From contig NZ_JACJOU010000012.1 in assembly GCF_014695725.1 (NCBI RefSeq), positions 186,001 to 250,000 on the forward strand: a stretch of DNA of 64,000 bases. The letters are read 5' to 3'. The position numbers were made by a program, and so were the translations under genes. The notes below the pieces were generated by a model, which was given only the letters and a program-made list of their open reading frames with translations, was not told where the DNA came from and did no database searches. This DNA comes from Microcoleus sp. FACHB-672 (GTDB lineage: Bacteria > Cyanobacteriota > Cyanobacteriia > Cyanobacteriales > Oscillatoriaceae). Position 1 is the stretch's first letter, and each line of letters starts with the position of its first letter. Below are positions 28,175-38,502 of this stretch, one piece after another.

Positions 28175-30448
28175 ATGCTGAACATCCCTCAACTTCTCGC
28201 ACAAGAGCTTTCCATTAGTCCTTCCCAAGTGAAAAACGCTCTGGAACTTTTGAGCGAAGGCGCAACCATTCCCTTCATTGCGCGTTACCGAAAAGAGCGC
28301 ACCGAGGGACTAAACGAAATTCAATTACGCGATCTTTTTGACCGGCACGCTTATTTAACCGAAATTGAAGAACGCAAAACAGCAATTTTAAAAACGATTT
28401 CAGAGCAAGGAAAACTCACCGATGAACTGAAAGCAAAAATCGAAACGTGTTTGCAAAAAAACGAACTCGAAGACCTTTATCTTCCCTTTAAACCCAAGCG
28501 CCGCACGCGAGCCACAATTGCCCGGGAAAAAGGACTTGAACCGCTGGCAGCCTTTATCAAATCGCTCAATAATAAGAGTGCTTCTCCGGTATCGCTAGAG
28601 GAAGAAGCGGTTAAATACATTTCTGAAGAAAAGGGTGTAAAAACTGTAGAGGAGGCACTTAAAGGAGCTTCTGATATTTTAGCAGAAGAAGTTTCCGAAA
28701 AAGCAGAATTGCGGGCTTACTTGCGAGATTATTTAATGAATTCAGGATTTTTTGTCTCGCAAATTAAAGATGAGCATCCCGAAGGCAGTACCAAGTTTGA
28801 GATGTACCGAAATTACCAAATTAAGGTCAAAGATATTGCACCGCATAATTTGTTAGCTTTATTTCGGGGAGAAACAGAGGTAGTGCTGGATTTAGAACTC
28901 TCTTATGAGGAATCGGCAGTGATGTATTATCTGGAGTCTCAGGAAATAAAAACCAAGGTGCCGGCAGTTCGGGAATTTTATCAGGGAATGCTCAAAGATG
29001 CCTTTAACCGGCTGATGAAAACTTCTCTTATCAGTGAAGTGCGTGCTGCTAAAAAATTAGAAGCGGATATCGAGTCAATTAAAACGTTTGAAACCAATCT
29101 TCGGGAGTTGTTGCTGTCTGCGCCGGCAGGCATGAAACCTACTCTCGCAGTTGATCCTGGATTTCGCACCGGCTGCAAAGTTTCTGTCCTTAGTGAAACC
29201 GGGAAATTTTTAGAATATCAAACCATTTTCCCACACACGGGAGCCGGTCAACGCGCCAGTGCGGCGGCTATGGTTAAAAAGCTGATTGAGAACTATAAAA
29301 TTGAGCTAATTGCTATCGGCAACGGCACAGCTTCTCGCGAAACCGATGAGTTTATTGGTGATATTTTAAAAACCTTAGATCGTCAACCGATTAAAGTCAT
29401 GGTGAACGAGTCTGGCGCTTCAATTTATTCGGCTTCAGATGTGGCCATTTCTGAGTTTCCTGAACTCGATCTTACCGTACGCGGTGCCATTAGTATCGGA
29501 CGTCGGTTGCAAGATCCCTTAGCTGAGCTTGTCAAAATCGATCCGAAGTCGATTGGGGTTGGACAATATCAACATGATGTTGATCAAAAGTTGCTGAAGA
29601 AAAAGCTGGATGAAACTGTAGAAAGCTGTGTAAACTACGTTGGAGTAGACCTGAATACAGCCTCCAAAGAGCTTCTAACCTTTGTATCGGGAATGACGCC
29701 GGCAGTCGCAAAAAACATTGTCAGTTATCGCAATGAAAACGGGGCGTTTAAAAATCGACGGCAACTTTTAAAAGTGCCTAAATTAGGGCCAAAAGCATTT
29801 GAACAAGCGGCTGGATTTCTGAGAATTCGCGGGGGTGAAAATCCGCTGGACAATACAGCAGTACACCCTGAAAGTTACAAATTAGTAGAGGCAATCGCGG
29901 CAGATTTAAGTGTGCCAGTTGATCGGATTCCTCAAGCCGCAGAAAAACTCAAGTCTCTAAATCTGAAGAAATACGTGACTGATAGTGTTGGGGAACCAAC
30001 CCTCCGCGATATTATCAACGAATTAGAAAAGCCGGGAAGAGATCCGAGAGCTGAGTTTAAATATGCCACGTTTAAGGAAGGCGTGAATGAAGTAAGAGAC
30101 TTGATGGTTGGGATGGAATTAGAAGGCGTTGTAACAAATGTAGCCAACTTTGGAGCGTTTGTTGATATTGGCGTTCATCAGGATGGGTTAGTGCATATTT
30201 CCCAATTAGCTGATCGATTTGTTGATGATCCCAAAACAGTTGTGAAAGTTGGACAGGTTGTGAAAGTGCGGGTAATGGAAGTGAATGAGAAATTGAACCG
30301 AATTAGCTTATCGATGAGATCGCCAGATGGCGCAACGACAACTAGCGTGCGCCCTGCTAAAAAGAACGAGAGTAAAAACGAGAGTAAAGTAGAGAATCGC
30401 AATCCAACGATTGATGATTTGAAGGCAAAGTTTGGTAAGAAAAAGTAG
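28175..30448 (+). CDS. tex: Tex family RNA-binding transcription accessory protein
   Basis: This 757-residue protein, normal length for Tex, has the Tex N-terminal helical region (ALELLSEGATIPFIARYRKE near 23-42, EDLYLPFKPKRRTRATIA near 99-116), a YqgF/RNase H-like domain (LAVDPGFRTGCK near 326), helix-hairpin-helix motifs (LNTASKELLTFVSGM near 495) and a C-terminal S1 domain (GMELEGVVTNVANFGAFVDI near 640). Tex binds nucleic acid and acts with RNA polymerase in transcription. The Lys/Asn-rich tail is unremarkable. Confidence 0.95.
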   Translation: MLNIPQLLAQELSISPSQVKNALELLSEGATIPFIARYRKERTEGLNEIQLRDLFDRHAYLTEIEERKTAILKTISEQGKLTDELKAKIETCLQKNELEDLYLPFKPKRRTRATIAREKGLEPLAAFIKSLNNKSASPVSLEEEAVKYISEEKGVKTVEEALKGASDILAEEVSEKAELRAYLRDYLMNSGFFVSQIKDEHPEGSTKFEMYRNYQIKVKDIAPHNLLALFRGETEVVLDLELSYEESAVMYYLESQEIKTKVPAVREFYQGMLKDAFNRLMKTSLISEVRAAKKLEADIESIKTFETNLRELLLSAPAGMKPTLAVDPGFRTGCKVSVLSETGKFLEYQTIFPHTGAGQRASAAAMVKKLIENYKIELIAIGNGTASRETDEFIGDILKTLDRQPIKVMVNESGASIYSASDVAISEFPELDLTVRGAISIGRRLQDPLAELVKIDPKSIGVGQYQHDVDQKLLKKKLDETVESCVNYVGVDLNTASKELLTFVSGMTPAVAKNIVSYRNENGAFKNRRQLLKVPKLGPKAFEQAAGFLRIRGGENPLDNTAVHPESYKLVEAIAADLSVPVDRIPQAAEKLKSLNLKKYVTDSVGEPTLRDIINELEKPGRDPRAEFKYATFKEGVNEVRDLMVGMELEGVVTNVANFGAFVDIGVHQDGLVHISQLADRFVDDPKTVVKVGQVVKVRVMEVNEKLNRISLSMRSPDGATTTSVRPAKKNESKNESKVENRNPTIDDLKAKFGKKK

Positions 30449-30463
30449 GGCGTTAAGTTTTTT

Positions 30464-30487
30464 CCTTCCCAGGTATCTCTGGGAAGG
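30464..30487. terminator. Perfect hairpin between convergent genes
   Basis: CCTTCCCAG (30464-30472) pairs perfectly with CTGGGAAGG (30479-30487) around a 6-base loop. It lies between the ends of tex (+) and the methyltransferase (-). The T-run is weak on both sides, so termination strength is uncertain. Confidence 0.5.
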
Positions 30488-30493
30488 TTAATC

Positions 30494-31264
30494 TCATGCT
30501 TTTGGCTTTTCAAAAATTAAAATATGCTGCTGAGGTAAAACATCTTTATTTTCTTTCCAGACTAAACCCACCGGCACCATTTCTTTTCGTACTTGTTTTT
30601 CGGTCATTTTATGCAAGGCTTTGATAGCAATAAAAGGATTTTCACCCCGGTATTCCACCAGAACAACGCGTCCTCCAGGTTTGAGTGCTTTGACAATCGC
30701 TTCCATGACTTCTCTGGGATATTCAAACTCGTGATAAGCATCGACCATGATGGCTAAATCAACGCTTTCAGCCGGCAGGTTCGGATCGCTCACGGTTCCC
30801 AAAACCGGCTCAATGTTACTAATCTTTTTCTGTTTTTTCAATAATTCAATCATTTCTAGCATTTCCGGCTGAATATCTACCGCTAGCACTTTTCCTTCTG
30901 GCACTAAGCGAGCGATCCGAAAGCTGATGTAACCAGTGCCGGCACCAATATCTGCCACGACATCTTTCGCGCTAAGATTAAGAGACTTTACCAATTTATC
31001 CGGCTGCTCTTCATACTCCCGGCTTCGTCTCTCCAACCAGCTGGCTCCTTGATGTCCCATTACTTGGGCGATTTCTCGCCCCATATAAAACTTTCCAATG
31101 CCATCAGGACTATGGATCGTTCGCTGCTCATAAACAGTGTCGGCACTAACAGTGGTTTCTGAGTTTAAAATTCTAGAGCCGGCAAATATCAAGCCGGTTA
31201 AAATGAATAAAATAACCAGCGCTCCACCCCAACCCTTGATTTTTAATTTTTTAAAAAAGTTCAT
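30494..31264 (-). CDS. Membrane-anchored class I SAM methyltransferase
   Basis: This 256-residue protein has an N-terminal hydrophobic helix (about 13-31) that may act as a signal or anchor, and then a class I methyltransferase domain: the SAM-binding DVVADIGAGTGYISFRIARL (near 101-120), the acidic loop VLAVDIQPEM, and LAIMVDAYHEFEYP. The start ATG at 31264 has GGAG 5 bases upstream. The motifs resemble UbiE-like small-molecule methyltransferases; the substrate is unknown. Confidence 0.85.
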   Translation of the reverse strand: MNFFKKLKIKGWGGALVILFILTGLIFAGSRILNSETTVSADTVYEQRTIHSPDGIGKFYMGREIAQVMGHQGASWLERRSREYEEQPDKLVKSLNLSAKDVVADIGAGTGYISFRIARLVPEGKVLAVDIQPEMLEMIELLKKQKKISNIEPVLGTVSDPNLPAESVDLAIMVDAYHEFEYPREVMEAIVKALKPGGRVVLVEYRGENPFIAIKALHKMTEKQVRKEMVPVGLVWKENKDVLPQQHILIFEKPKA

Positions 31265-31521
31265 TGTCGCTCCTTAGTTAAAACTTAAATTGAGAAAAAT
31301 TAAAGTCTGTTTATTACAAAGGCTTTCATGATTTCTAAATTCAGTTCTTAGCTTAGCAAATTTTAGCAATATTTTTAAATTAAATCTTGAATTTAAAAGG
31401 TAATTGTTAGAATAAGTCCTGCTCAAATAATAAATAAAAATCACTAAAGCTTTTGAATTTGAAGTTAAAGATAAATATAATAGAATTAAGTTAAAATATT
31501 GATTTTAGCTATAATAATAGG

Positions 31522-32187
31522 ATGGATTCAACAGATTTGCCGACTTATATCTACTTGCACGGGTTTGCATCTAGCCCGCAATCTCAAAAAGCAACGTACA
31601 TTGCCAAATGTTTTAGTTCGTTGCAAATTCATATGAAATTGCCCGACCTGAATCAAGGGGATTTTTCTCACCTTACTTTAACGCGACAAATCGCACAAGT
31701 TCAAACAGAATTTCCACCGGCACCCTCATCAATTACCTTAATAGGCTCTAGTTTTGGCGGTTTAACCTCAGCTTGGCTGGCACAACAGCACTCGCAAGTC
31801 AAACAAGTTGTCCTCCTCGCACCGGCGTTTGAATTCCTCACTCATTGGCAGTCAAAACTCGGACAAGAACAAATGCAGCGCTGGGAAAGAGAAAAATACC
31901 TGCCGGTGTATCACTACGGACAGAAGCGATCGCTCCCTTTGAGCTATGAATTTATTAGAGATGCCGGCCAGTATCACGATCACCAGTTGCAAAGACCCGT
32001 CCCCACACTAATTTTGCATGGGATTCACGATGAAGTGATTCCAGTACAAGCCAGCCGGGACTTTGCCGGCACTCGCCCTTGGGTGCAACTGGTAGAACTG
32101 GACAGTGATCACGGCTTGGGTAACGTCATGCCCCAGCTTTGGCAGGAAATTTGCCGATTTTGTCAAGTGTCTGTCGCTACTGAATAA
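31522..32187 (+). CDS. YqiA/YcfP-type alpha/beta hydrolase
   Basis: This 221-residue protein is a compact alpha/beta hydrolase. It shows YLHGFASSP near residues 11-19, the nucleophile elbow GSSFGG with Ser77, an acid in LILHGIHDEVIP and a catalytic His in SDHGLG near the end. YqiA-type enzymes hydrolyse short acyl esters or thioesters. It is divergent from the methyltransferase gene, with an AT-rich 257-base gap. Confidence 0.85.
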   Translation: MDSTDLPTYIYLHGFASSPQSQKATYIAKCFSSLQIHMKLPDLNQGDFSHLTLTRQIAQVQTEFPPAPSSITLIGSSFGGLTSAWLAQQHSQVKQVVLLAPAFEFLTHWQSKLGQEQMQRWEREKYLPVYHYGQKRSLPLSYEFIRDAGQYHDHQLQRPVPTLILHGIHDEVIPVQASRDFAGTRPWVQLVELDSDHGLGNVMPQLWQEICRFCQVSVATE

Positions 32188-32313
32188 GCGCGTTAACGTG
32201 ATTTTAGTCATCACAACGGCAGGATGAAAAACAATCATAAAATGTGATATTTTACATCCTACGATACATATATTTAAGCCATTGTTTAAGTATGATAAAT
32301 TCAATCGCTTTCC

Positions 32314-32613
32314 ATGCTCACAATGTCAAAGCTTATTTCTCAGGTTGCTCTATCGTTAATTGCCGTTTCCGGTGTGGAGATTTCTGCACTAGCCCTCGCG
32401 TCGCCCGCAGCGGCACAAAACGCCTCGTCGCCCACCGGCTGGACGCTGAATTGCAGTGGTGGCATTTGCCGAAACCAGCGCATAGCCTCTAGCTTTGCCA
32501 CAACACCCGCTCCAAAGTCTATCCCTGAAAATAATCCGGTGATAGCCATTTTACTTGTAGGGCTGGGAATGTTGCTCTATAACAAAAAGCCCAAATCCTC
32601 ACAGGCTGAGTAA
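32314..32613 (+). CDS. Small exported protein with C-terminal anchor
   Basis: This 99-residue protein has an N-terminal signal peptide with cleavage probably after ASPAAAQ (near 35), then a short Cys-containing segment (NCSGGICRNQ), a Pro/Thr linker and a hydrophobic C-terminal helix (about 74-89, VIAILLVGLGMLLY) followed by a basic tail. This layout resembles LPXTG/CTERM-like sorting tails, but no known sorting motif is evident. A start at 32323 is equally possible. I do not recognise the family. Confidence 0.6.
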   Translation: MLTMSKLISQVALSLIAVSGVEISALALASPAAAQNASSPTGWTLNCSGGICRNQRIASSFATTPAPKSIPENNPVIAILLVGLGMLLYNKKPKSSQAE

Positions 32614-32640
32614 CAGACAACCGGCATAGGAGTTGGCTTA

Positions 32641-33672
32641 ATGAAAGGCTGTGTCTTAGGAATAGATGGCGGCGGCACCAAGACGGTTTGTATCTTGATG
32701 GATAAAACCGGGCAAGTGATCGGGCGTGGAGAAGCCGGCCCTTCTAATTACCAAACCGTAGGACTCGAAGCAGCCGGCAACTCAATTAGAGACGCGATCG
32801 CCCAAGCAGCCGCACCACTTGGGGAAGTCAGCCTTGAAGCAATCTGTGTGGGATTAGCCGGCGTTGGGCGTTCCCAGGATGTCCAAGCGGTGCGCGCTTT
32901 GGTGCAGCAGTTACTTTCAAGCAGTGAACTGCCGGTGAAGCCTTCATTACAGCTGCCTTCTCTAGAAATCAATCATCAAGAATTGAGCGCTGATAATCTT
33001 CTGCATTCTCAACTCTCAATTCTTCACTCATCTCATGTCATCGTTTGCAATGACTCTGCAATTGCCTTAGTCGGTGGAGTCGGTAAGCCGGTGGGAGTTG
33101 TGATCATTGCCGGCACCGGCGCGATTGCCTTTGGACAAAACCATCAGGGACAGACAAAAAGAGCCAGCGGTTGGGGCTATCTTCTGGGGGATGAAGGGAG
33201 CGGTTATCACATTGCCATCCGTGGGTTAAGATCCGTCGTGCGCTCTTATGACGGGCGTTTAGGTGAAACAATTTTAACTGAGCGAATCATACAACATCTC
33301 AATCTCAACAGCATTGAAGATTTAGTTGAAGTCATTTACCGGCGCGGATGGGGTGTCAAACAAATTGCCGCTTTAGCACCCATTATTGATGAAGCAGCAG
33401 CAGTCGGCGACTTGATAGCTAATAACATTATTAGTGAAGCAGTTGAAGAATTAGTATTAGCGGCACGAGTCGTAAGTCAAGCGTTATTTAAGCCAGATGA
33501 AGCCTTTGAAGTTGTCACAATGGGGGGAGTTTGGCGGGGTTTGGCAAATTTGCGAGGCCGGTTTGCCACCTCACTCGCAGAAATTATCCCTTCAGCAACC
33601 GTAATTTGGGCCAGACATGAGCCGGCTTACGGTGCCGCTTTACTCGCGTTGCAGACACTCTCGCCCGGTTAA
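32641..33672 (+). CDS. BadF/BadG/BcrA/BcrD-type sugar kinase (N-acetylglucosamine kinase-like)
   Basis: This 343-residue actin-fold ATPase has a phosphate-1 motif GIDGGGTKTVCILMD at the N-terminus, a connect-2-type GTGAIAFG near 155 and GWGYLLGDEGSGYHIAIRG. That combination is usual for N-acetylglucosamine kinase-like enzymes of this family. AGGAG lies 8 bases before the ATG. A Ser/Leu/His-rich segment at about residues 95-135 (AT-rich, CTCAACTCTCAATTC-type DNA) is probably an inserted repeat, since relatives lack it. It follows the small exported protein by 27 bases. Confidence 0.82.
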   Translation: MKGCVLGIDGGGTKTVCILMDKTGQVIGRGEAGPSNYQTVGLEAAGNSIRDAIAQAAAPLGEVSLEAICVGLAGVGRSQDVQAVRALVQQLLSSSELPVKPSLQLPSLEINHQELSADNLLHSQLSILHSSHVIVCNDSAIALVGGVGKPVGVVIIAGTGAIAFGQNHQGQTKRASGWGYLLGDEGSGYHIAIRGLRSVVRSYDGRLGETILTERIIQHLNLNSIEDLVEVIYRRGWGVKQIAALAPIIDEAAAVGDLIANNIISEAVEELVLAARVVSQALFKPDEAFEVVTMGGVWRGLANLRGRFATSLAEIIPSATVIWARHEPAYGAALLALQTLSPG

Positions 33673-34280
33673 ATTGATAGGAATCATCGGTTAATCCATG
33701 CCATCATTCCTGTGAATTCAAGTTTTATAAAAGCAAGATGAAGCCGCCTCACAACACTTTGTCTGGGCTAAACTTCTGAGAAAGGCTGCAAAGGCAAGAC
33801 GAAAATCAATAAAAATCAATAATTATTTAGATATAGGCATCCTGGATTGCAGGTAAATTCAACTTTTGAATTCCCCTAATGGAGATGATATAAAGAATAA
33901 AGGGGGAAAACAGAAATGAATTTGTTGAGATCGCTGCCGGTGAAAAGGCATTTTAACAGCGGTGCTTCATTTTTCCAACAGTAAATATATCGAGAAATAG
34001 CATATTTCAGTACAGATTCATCAATCCCAATTTTGGGTAAAAAATCCATTTCTCTCCTACTCTCTGAATCAAATGCCTTGCAAACACCATACTTTTAGAA
34101 AAATTTTACCAATTGTAAACGTTAAGTCTACCCTTGACGGCTCCTAAGAAGTGCAAACGATGAACCTTAATTGTGTCCTATACTACAAATAAACGCCCCT
34201 CAAGACCGAATATCTTAATTTACTAACAAAAGCTGGGTCATCCGTTACGCCTGTGTTCGCTTAATCCAAAATTATTTCTC
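33673..34280. other. Gene-free spacer upstream of the GGDEF-EAL gene
   Basis: These 608 bases have no supported gene. A 10-bp direct repeat, AAAATCAATA, occurs twice in tandem near 33801-33822. No RNA gene or terminator was recognised. Confidence 0.5.
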
Positions 34281-35987
34281 ATGCATATCAATCACCCTAA
34301 TCTTTGGCTGTACTCATTCCTATCTCGCTTTCAACGTCCGCCCAGCTACAAGGCAAAAATCATGCTAGTTGCCTTTTTAGGCACTCATGTACCCCTTTTA
34401 ACCCTTTTGCTTTATTTTCTGACGATAAACACATCGTCATTTCAGATGACGCTGCGTGTGCTAGGAATCGCTTTAGTAGCGACTTTAATCGGCACCGCCG
34501 CCACACTCTACGCAATACATAATCTTCTGGCACCTGTGATTCTCACCTTTTTGACCTTACGAGAATACTTAAACCAGAAAAAGCTACCCAACCTGCCAAC
34601 TAAATTTACAGATGAAGCCGGCATATTGATGGCAGATACAGTCCGAACAATTAAACAATTAGACGAAGTTATTCAGCATCTCACGAATTACGATAACCTC
34701 ACGGGTCTACCCAATCAAGCCTTATTCCAAGATCGTCTGCAACAGGCTTTAATCCGAGCACAGGACAATAACCGACTATTAGCCGTCATCTCGTTAAAAC
34801 TAAAGAATCTTTCAGAGATTAGCAATGCCTTGGGGCGCGATGCCGGTGATTTGCTACTCAGGGAAGCTGCTCAGCGACTGAGCGCTAGTGTGCGCCCAAC
34901 CGATCTCCTCAGTCGTGTTGCCAAAGATGAATTTGCGCTCGCTCAAACTGAGCTTACTGTATCAGAAGATATATTACCCTTATGTAAGGAAATTCTCTCT
35001 ACTTTTTCAACAACTTTCTTCATTGAAAATAAGCCGTTACATCTAAGCGTCAGCCTAGGTATTTCCATCTATCCTTTTGATGGCTCTCAAGTCGATCAGC
35101 TTTGGGAAAATGCTAGTACAGCAATGTATCAAGCAAGACAACAAGCACAGAGCAACTATCAGTTTTTTGGGGCTGAAATGAAGGCTCAATTGCAGGAACG
35201 GTTAACTTTGGAAAATGAATTGCGTTATGCCCTGACACGCAATGAAATTCATTTACACTATCAGCCACGAGTCGATCTCGGCCATAATCAAATTGTCGGT
35301 GTAGAAGCGCTCGTGCGGTGGCAACACCCTGAGCTGGGATTCGTCTCGCCGGTTAAATTTATCCCCATTGCCGAAGCGAACGGTTTAATTGTCCCAATAG
35401 GGGAATGGGTGTTACGCACTGCCTGCACTCAAAACCGTATCTGGCAGCAAGCTGGACTGCCCCCGATCCGGATGGCTGTCAACTTATCAGCCCGTCAATT
35501 TGAGCAATCTGATTTAGTGGAGCGAATTAACCAAATTCTTGAAGAAACAGGTATGGATGTTTCTTATCTAGAATTAGAAGTAACTGAAAGCTTGTTTGTT
35601 GATAATGTTCAGAATACAATTAATATCTTACAGCAATTGCGTGACAGAGGAATTACCCTTGCACTCGATGATTTTGGGACAGGTTACTCATCCTTAAATT
35701 ACTTGAGACATTTTCCCATTGACACCCTGAAAATTGATCGCTCTTTTGTCCGGGATGTTGTTGCCGATCCCCATAACGCAGCCGTTACAAACGCAATAAT
35801 ATCCTTAGCAAAAAGTCTGGAATTAAAGATCACTGCTGAAGGTGTAGAAACGCAAGATCAGTTTGAATACATTAAATCCCAAGGGTGTAATGAAATTCAA
35901 GGCTACTACTTTAGCCGGCCTATTCCTGCCGATGCCCTGGCTACACTTTTGCAGACAGGTGTAACCGGCCACGAATCGCTGTCCTAG
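34281..35987 (+). CDS. GGDEF-EAL c-di-GMP protein with degenerate GGDEF
   Basis: This 568-residue protein has two N-terminal transmembrane helices (about 27-48 and 56-80), a HAMP-like region, a GGDEF domain and an EAL domain. The signature GGDEF is AKDEF at 214-218, so cyclase activity is probably lost and the domain may only bind GTP. The EAL domain looks intact: EALVRWQHP, the LNLSARQF-like VNLSARQF, ELEVTES, DDFGTGYSSL, KIDRSFV and AEGVE. It should therefore be mainly a c-di-GMP phosphodiesterase. There is no separate sensor domain other than the membrane region. Confidence 0.9.
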   Translation: MHINHPNLWLYSFLSRFQRPPSYKAKIMLVAFLGTHVPLLTLLLYFLTINTSSFQMTLRVLGIALVATLIGTAATLYAIHNLLAPVILTFLTLREYLNQKKLPNLPTKFTDEAGILMADTVRTIKQLDEVIQHLTNYDNLTGLPNQALFQDRLQQALIRAQDNNRLLAVISLKLKNLSEISNALGRDAGDLLLREAAQRLSASVRPTDLLSRVAKDEFALAQTELTVSEDILPLCKEILSTFSTTFFIENKPLHLSVSLGISIYPFDGSQVDQLWENASTAMYQARQQAQSNYQFFGAEMKAQLQERLTLENELRYALTRNEIHLHYQPRVDLGHNQIVGVEALVRWQHPELGFVSPVKFIPIAEANGLIVPIGEWVLRTACTQNRIWQQAGLPPIRMAVNLSARQFEQSDLVERINQILEETGMDVSYLELEVTESLFVDNVQNTINILQQLRDRGITLALDDFGTGYSSLNYLRHFPIDTLKIDRSFVRDVVADPHNAAVTNAIISLAKSLELKITAEGVETQDQFEYIKSQGCNEIQGYYFSRPIPADALATLLQTGVTGHESLS

Positions 35988-36027
35988 CGAGCCGGCTGAA
36001 ACTTGAATGAGAGCTTAAATTGCCATG

Positions 36028-36063
36028 AAAAAAAAATGAGCCGGCTACTTCGCCATAGCCGGC
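36028..36063 (-). terminator. Rho-independent terminator of the WGxxGxxG gene
   Basis: On the minus strand, GCCGGCTA and TAGCCGGC (36040-36047 with 36056-36063) form a perfect 8-bp stem around an 8-base loop. Nine T's follow (A-run at 36028-36036 on the plus strand) after a three-base gap. Confidence 0.75.
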
Positions 36064-36089
36064 CCGCGTTAAACTGCATTTTGTTGTGA

Positions 36090-36404
36090 TTAATATCTTG
36101 TTGTTGTTGAGGAAGTGGCAGCAGGATCGGGGTCGCGAAAACGAGTCGGTTCATCCTTGCGGAAGAGATTGGCTAAACCAATTAGACCCAATAAACCTAA
36201 TGCACCCCAGTGATTGTTATCGCTTTCACTCTCTTCAAGGGGGGTTGTGTCAACGACAGTTCTATTCGGATCGTTATTCGTTCCATTAGTTCCGGCGGGA
36301 GCTGTGTTATTTTGGGCGGAAGCCGGCATCATACCAGGAAGAATCGCTAAGCTCAGGGCAAGAACGCCAGCACCGGCAACCTTTGACAAATCAGAACGCT
36401 TCAT
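36090..36404 (-). CDS. WGxxGxxG family membrane protein
   Basis: This 104-residue protein has an N-terminal signal-like hydrophobic segment (about 8-30), an Asn/Thr-rich middle, and the signature WGALGLLGLIGLANLFRK near 66-83, which defines the cyanobacterial WGxxGxxG family of unknown function. The ATG at 36404 is preferred: upstream codons would place extra residues before the signal segment. A strong terminator follows the stop. Confidence 0.75.
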   Translation of the reverse strand: MKRSDLSKVAGAGVLALSLAILPGMMPASAQNNTAPAGTNGTNNDPNRTVVDTTPLEESESDNNHWGALGLLGLIGLANLFRKDEPTRFRDPDPAATSSTTTRY

Positions 36405-36610
36405 GTTTATTTTCTCTTTTTCCAATTGGTTTGTGTTACACATCAATCTATCAATATCCCCACTAAAGCGAATCCATCTGCAGCAGTAAGCTAACCCACC
36501 TCTGCACTCTCTCTGAAGTGATAAGCCCCAGATTCAAAGACTGTAGAAACTGTAATCGGCACCAAAAAAGAGATAATAAAACGGATGCCTTTTCTAAGTC
36601 AGCAGCAATC

Positions 36611-37255
36611 ATGCAGACACGCGACCGCAACGCTCAACCGCTTCCCAATCTTGATGTGCCCTCACCGGCACGCAGCGCCACCGTCAGCCGCACCACCGGC
36701 GAAACCGATGTACACGTCACCGTCAACCTCGACGGCACTGGCACCTGCACCGCCAACACCGGCGTTCCCTTCCTAGACCATATGCTGCACCAAATAGCCT
36801 CACACGGGCTGCTAGACTTAGACGTGCGGGCAACCGGCGACATAGAAATAGACGACCATCACACTAACGAAGATGTCGGCATCACCCTCGGGCAAGCCTT
36901 AGGAAAAGCCCTCAGTGATCGCAAAGGCATCGTCCGCTTTGGCCATTTCATCGCCCCCCTTGATGAAGCCCTGGTTCAAGTCGCCCTAGACTTTTCCGGA
37001 CGCCCTCACCTCAGCTACGGATTGCAAATTCCCACCCAGCGTGTTGGCACCTACGACACCCAACTTGTGCGCGAGTTCTTCGTCGCCCTCGTTAACCACA
37101 GCCAAATGACCCTCCACATCCGCCAGCTAGACGGCATTAACTCCCACCACATTATTGAAGCCACCTTTAAAGCCTTTGCTCGTTCCCTGCGAATGGCAAC
37201 CGAAGTCGATCCTCGCCGTGCCGGCACCATCCCTAGTTCCAAAGGCGTCTTGTAA
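36611..37255 (+). CDS. hisB: Imidazoleglycerol-phosphate dehydratase
   Basis: This 214-residue enzyme carries out the dehydration step of histidine synthesis. The duplicated metal-binding motifs are visible: [11 protein letters not shown] near 57 and [10 protein letters not shown] near 85, with [16 protein letters not shown] near the C-terminus. The frame is open 31 codons further upstream, but the ATG at 36611 matches the family's start. hisC follows 28 bases later on the same strand. Confidence 0.95.
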   Translation: MQTRDRNAQPLPNLDVPSPARSATVSRTTGETDVHVTVNLDGTGTCTANTGVPFLDHMLHQIASHGLLDLDVRATGDIEIDDHHTNEDVGITLGQALGKALSDRKGIVRFGHFIAPLDEALVQVALDFSGRPHLSYGLQIPTQRVGTYDTQLVREFFVALVNHSQMTLHIRQLDGINSHHIIEATFKAFARSLRMATEVDPRRAGTIPSSKGVL

Positions 37256-37283
37256 TTTCTCCCTCCTAGCCCCTAGCCCCTTC

Positions 37284-38414
37284 ATGCTGCCCTTCATCCG
37301 TTCAGATTTAAGCAAACTCCGCGCCTACACGCCCCACCCAGGCGGCAGTGCCGGTGAACCCGTTCAGTCCTCGATTGATCGGTTGGACACCAACGAATGC
37401 CCCTACGACTTGCCCGACGAACTCAAACAAAAGCTAGCATTCACCTTTGAGCGGCTGATCGAATCCAATCGCTATCCCGATGGCAGCTATGCTGCGATTA
37501 AAGAAGCGATTGCCGAATATGTCAGCGAATCTGTCGGGTTCATTGAAACCGCTAAAATTGCGTCAGCCAATATTTCCGTAGGCAATGGCTCGGATGAACT
37601 CATTCGCTCTTTGTTAATTGCCACCTGTGTAGGGGGAGAAGGCTCGATTTTAGTCGCTAACCCCACCTTCTCCATGTACGGGATTTTGGCGCAAACCCTA
37701 GGCATTCCAGTCGTATCTGTTGGGCGATCTGAAGCGAATTTTGAAATCGACTTGGCAGCAGCTCAAAAGGCGATTGAACAAACGCAAAATCCACCAATTC
37801 GCGCGGTGTTTGTCGTCCATCCCAATTCCCCCACCGCCAACGCCTTAACCCCAGCAGAAATCGACTGGCTCAAGAGTTTGCCGGCGAATATCTTGGTGGT
37901 TATTGACGAGGCGTATTTTGAATTCAGTCAGACAACCCTTGTGGGAGAATTACCCCAGCGACCAAACTGGGTAATTTTACGCACCTTCTCCAAAGCCTTC
38001 CGCTTAGCCACCCATCGAGTCGGTTATGCGGTTGCCCATCCGGAAGTGATCAGCGCCCTCGAAAAAGTCCGCTTGCCTTACAACTTGCCTAGTTTTACTC
38101 AAGTTGCAGTCGAAGTTGCCCTGACGAACCGGCAACAGCTCTTAGGCATAATTCCCCAAATTTTAGACGAGCGCAGCCGGTTAATTAAAGCCTTCAACCA
38201 AGTCCCACAACTGCAAGTTTGGCCCAGTAACGCTAACTTCATTTACCTGCGTCTCAAAGATGCCGGTGACATGGATGCAGCCCTCAGCCACCTGATCCAG
38301 CAACTCAAAACTCAAGGAACCCTAATCCGTCATACCGGCGGCGGCATTCGTATCACTGTTGGCACCCCTGAAGAGAATACGCGCACACTTCAGCGGTTGC
38401 AAGCGATTTTGTAG
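37284..38414 (+). CDS. hisC: Histidinol-phosphate aminotransferase
   Basis: This 376-residue PLP enzyme of fold type I has [10 protein letters not shown] near residue 33, [12 protein letters not shown] near 100, [10 protein letters not shown] near 205 and the PLP lysine in [15 protein letters not shown]. It transaminates imidazole acetol phosphate with glutamate. The frame is open upstream into hisB, but the ATG at 37284 is the right start because it begins at the conserved N-terminus. The gap before it holds CCCCTAGC-type repeated bases. Confidence 0.93.
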   Translation: MLPFIRSDLSKLRAYTPHPGGSAGEPVQSSIDRLDTNECPYDLPDELKQKLAFTFERLIESNRYPDGSYAAIKEAIAEYVSESVGFIETAKIASANISVGNGSDELIRSLLIATCVGGEGSILVANPTFSMYGILAQTLGIPVVSVGRSEANFEIDLAAAQKAIEQTQNPPIRAVFVVHPNSPTANALTPAEIDWLKSLPANILVVIDEAYFEFSQTTLVGELPQRPNWVILRTFSKAFRLATHRVGYAVAHPEVISALEKVRLPYNLPSFTQVAVEVALTNRQQLLGIIPQILDERSRLIKAFNQVPQLQVWPSNANFIYLRLKDAGDMDAALSHLIQQLKTQGTLIRHTGGGIRITVGTPEENTRTLQRLQAIL

Positions 38415-38443
38415 GGGAATAGGGCATGGGGTCATGGGGCATC
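38414..38443 (+). repeat. Copy of the GGGGAATGGGGCATGG repeat
   Basis: The sequence GGGGAATAGGGCATGGGGTC is followed by ATGGGGCATC, immediately after the hisC stop. It belongs to the same family as the repeats at 13967 and 22327. Confidence 0.7.
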
Positions 38444-38502
38444 AAGATGATTGCTCCCTCTGCCCCCTCTTTCACTCAGGATTCAGCACTCAGCAGTCCC
38501 AT

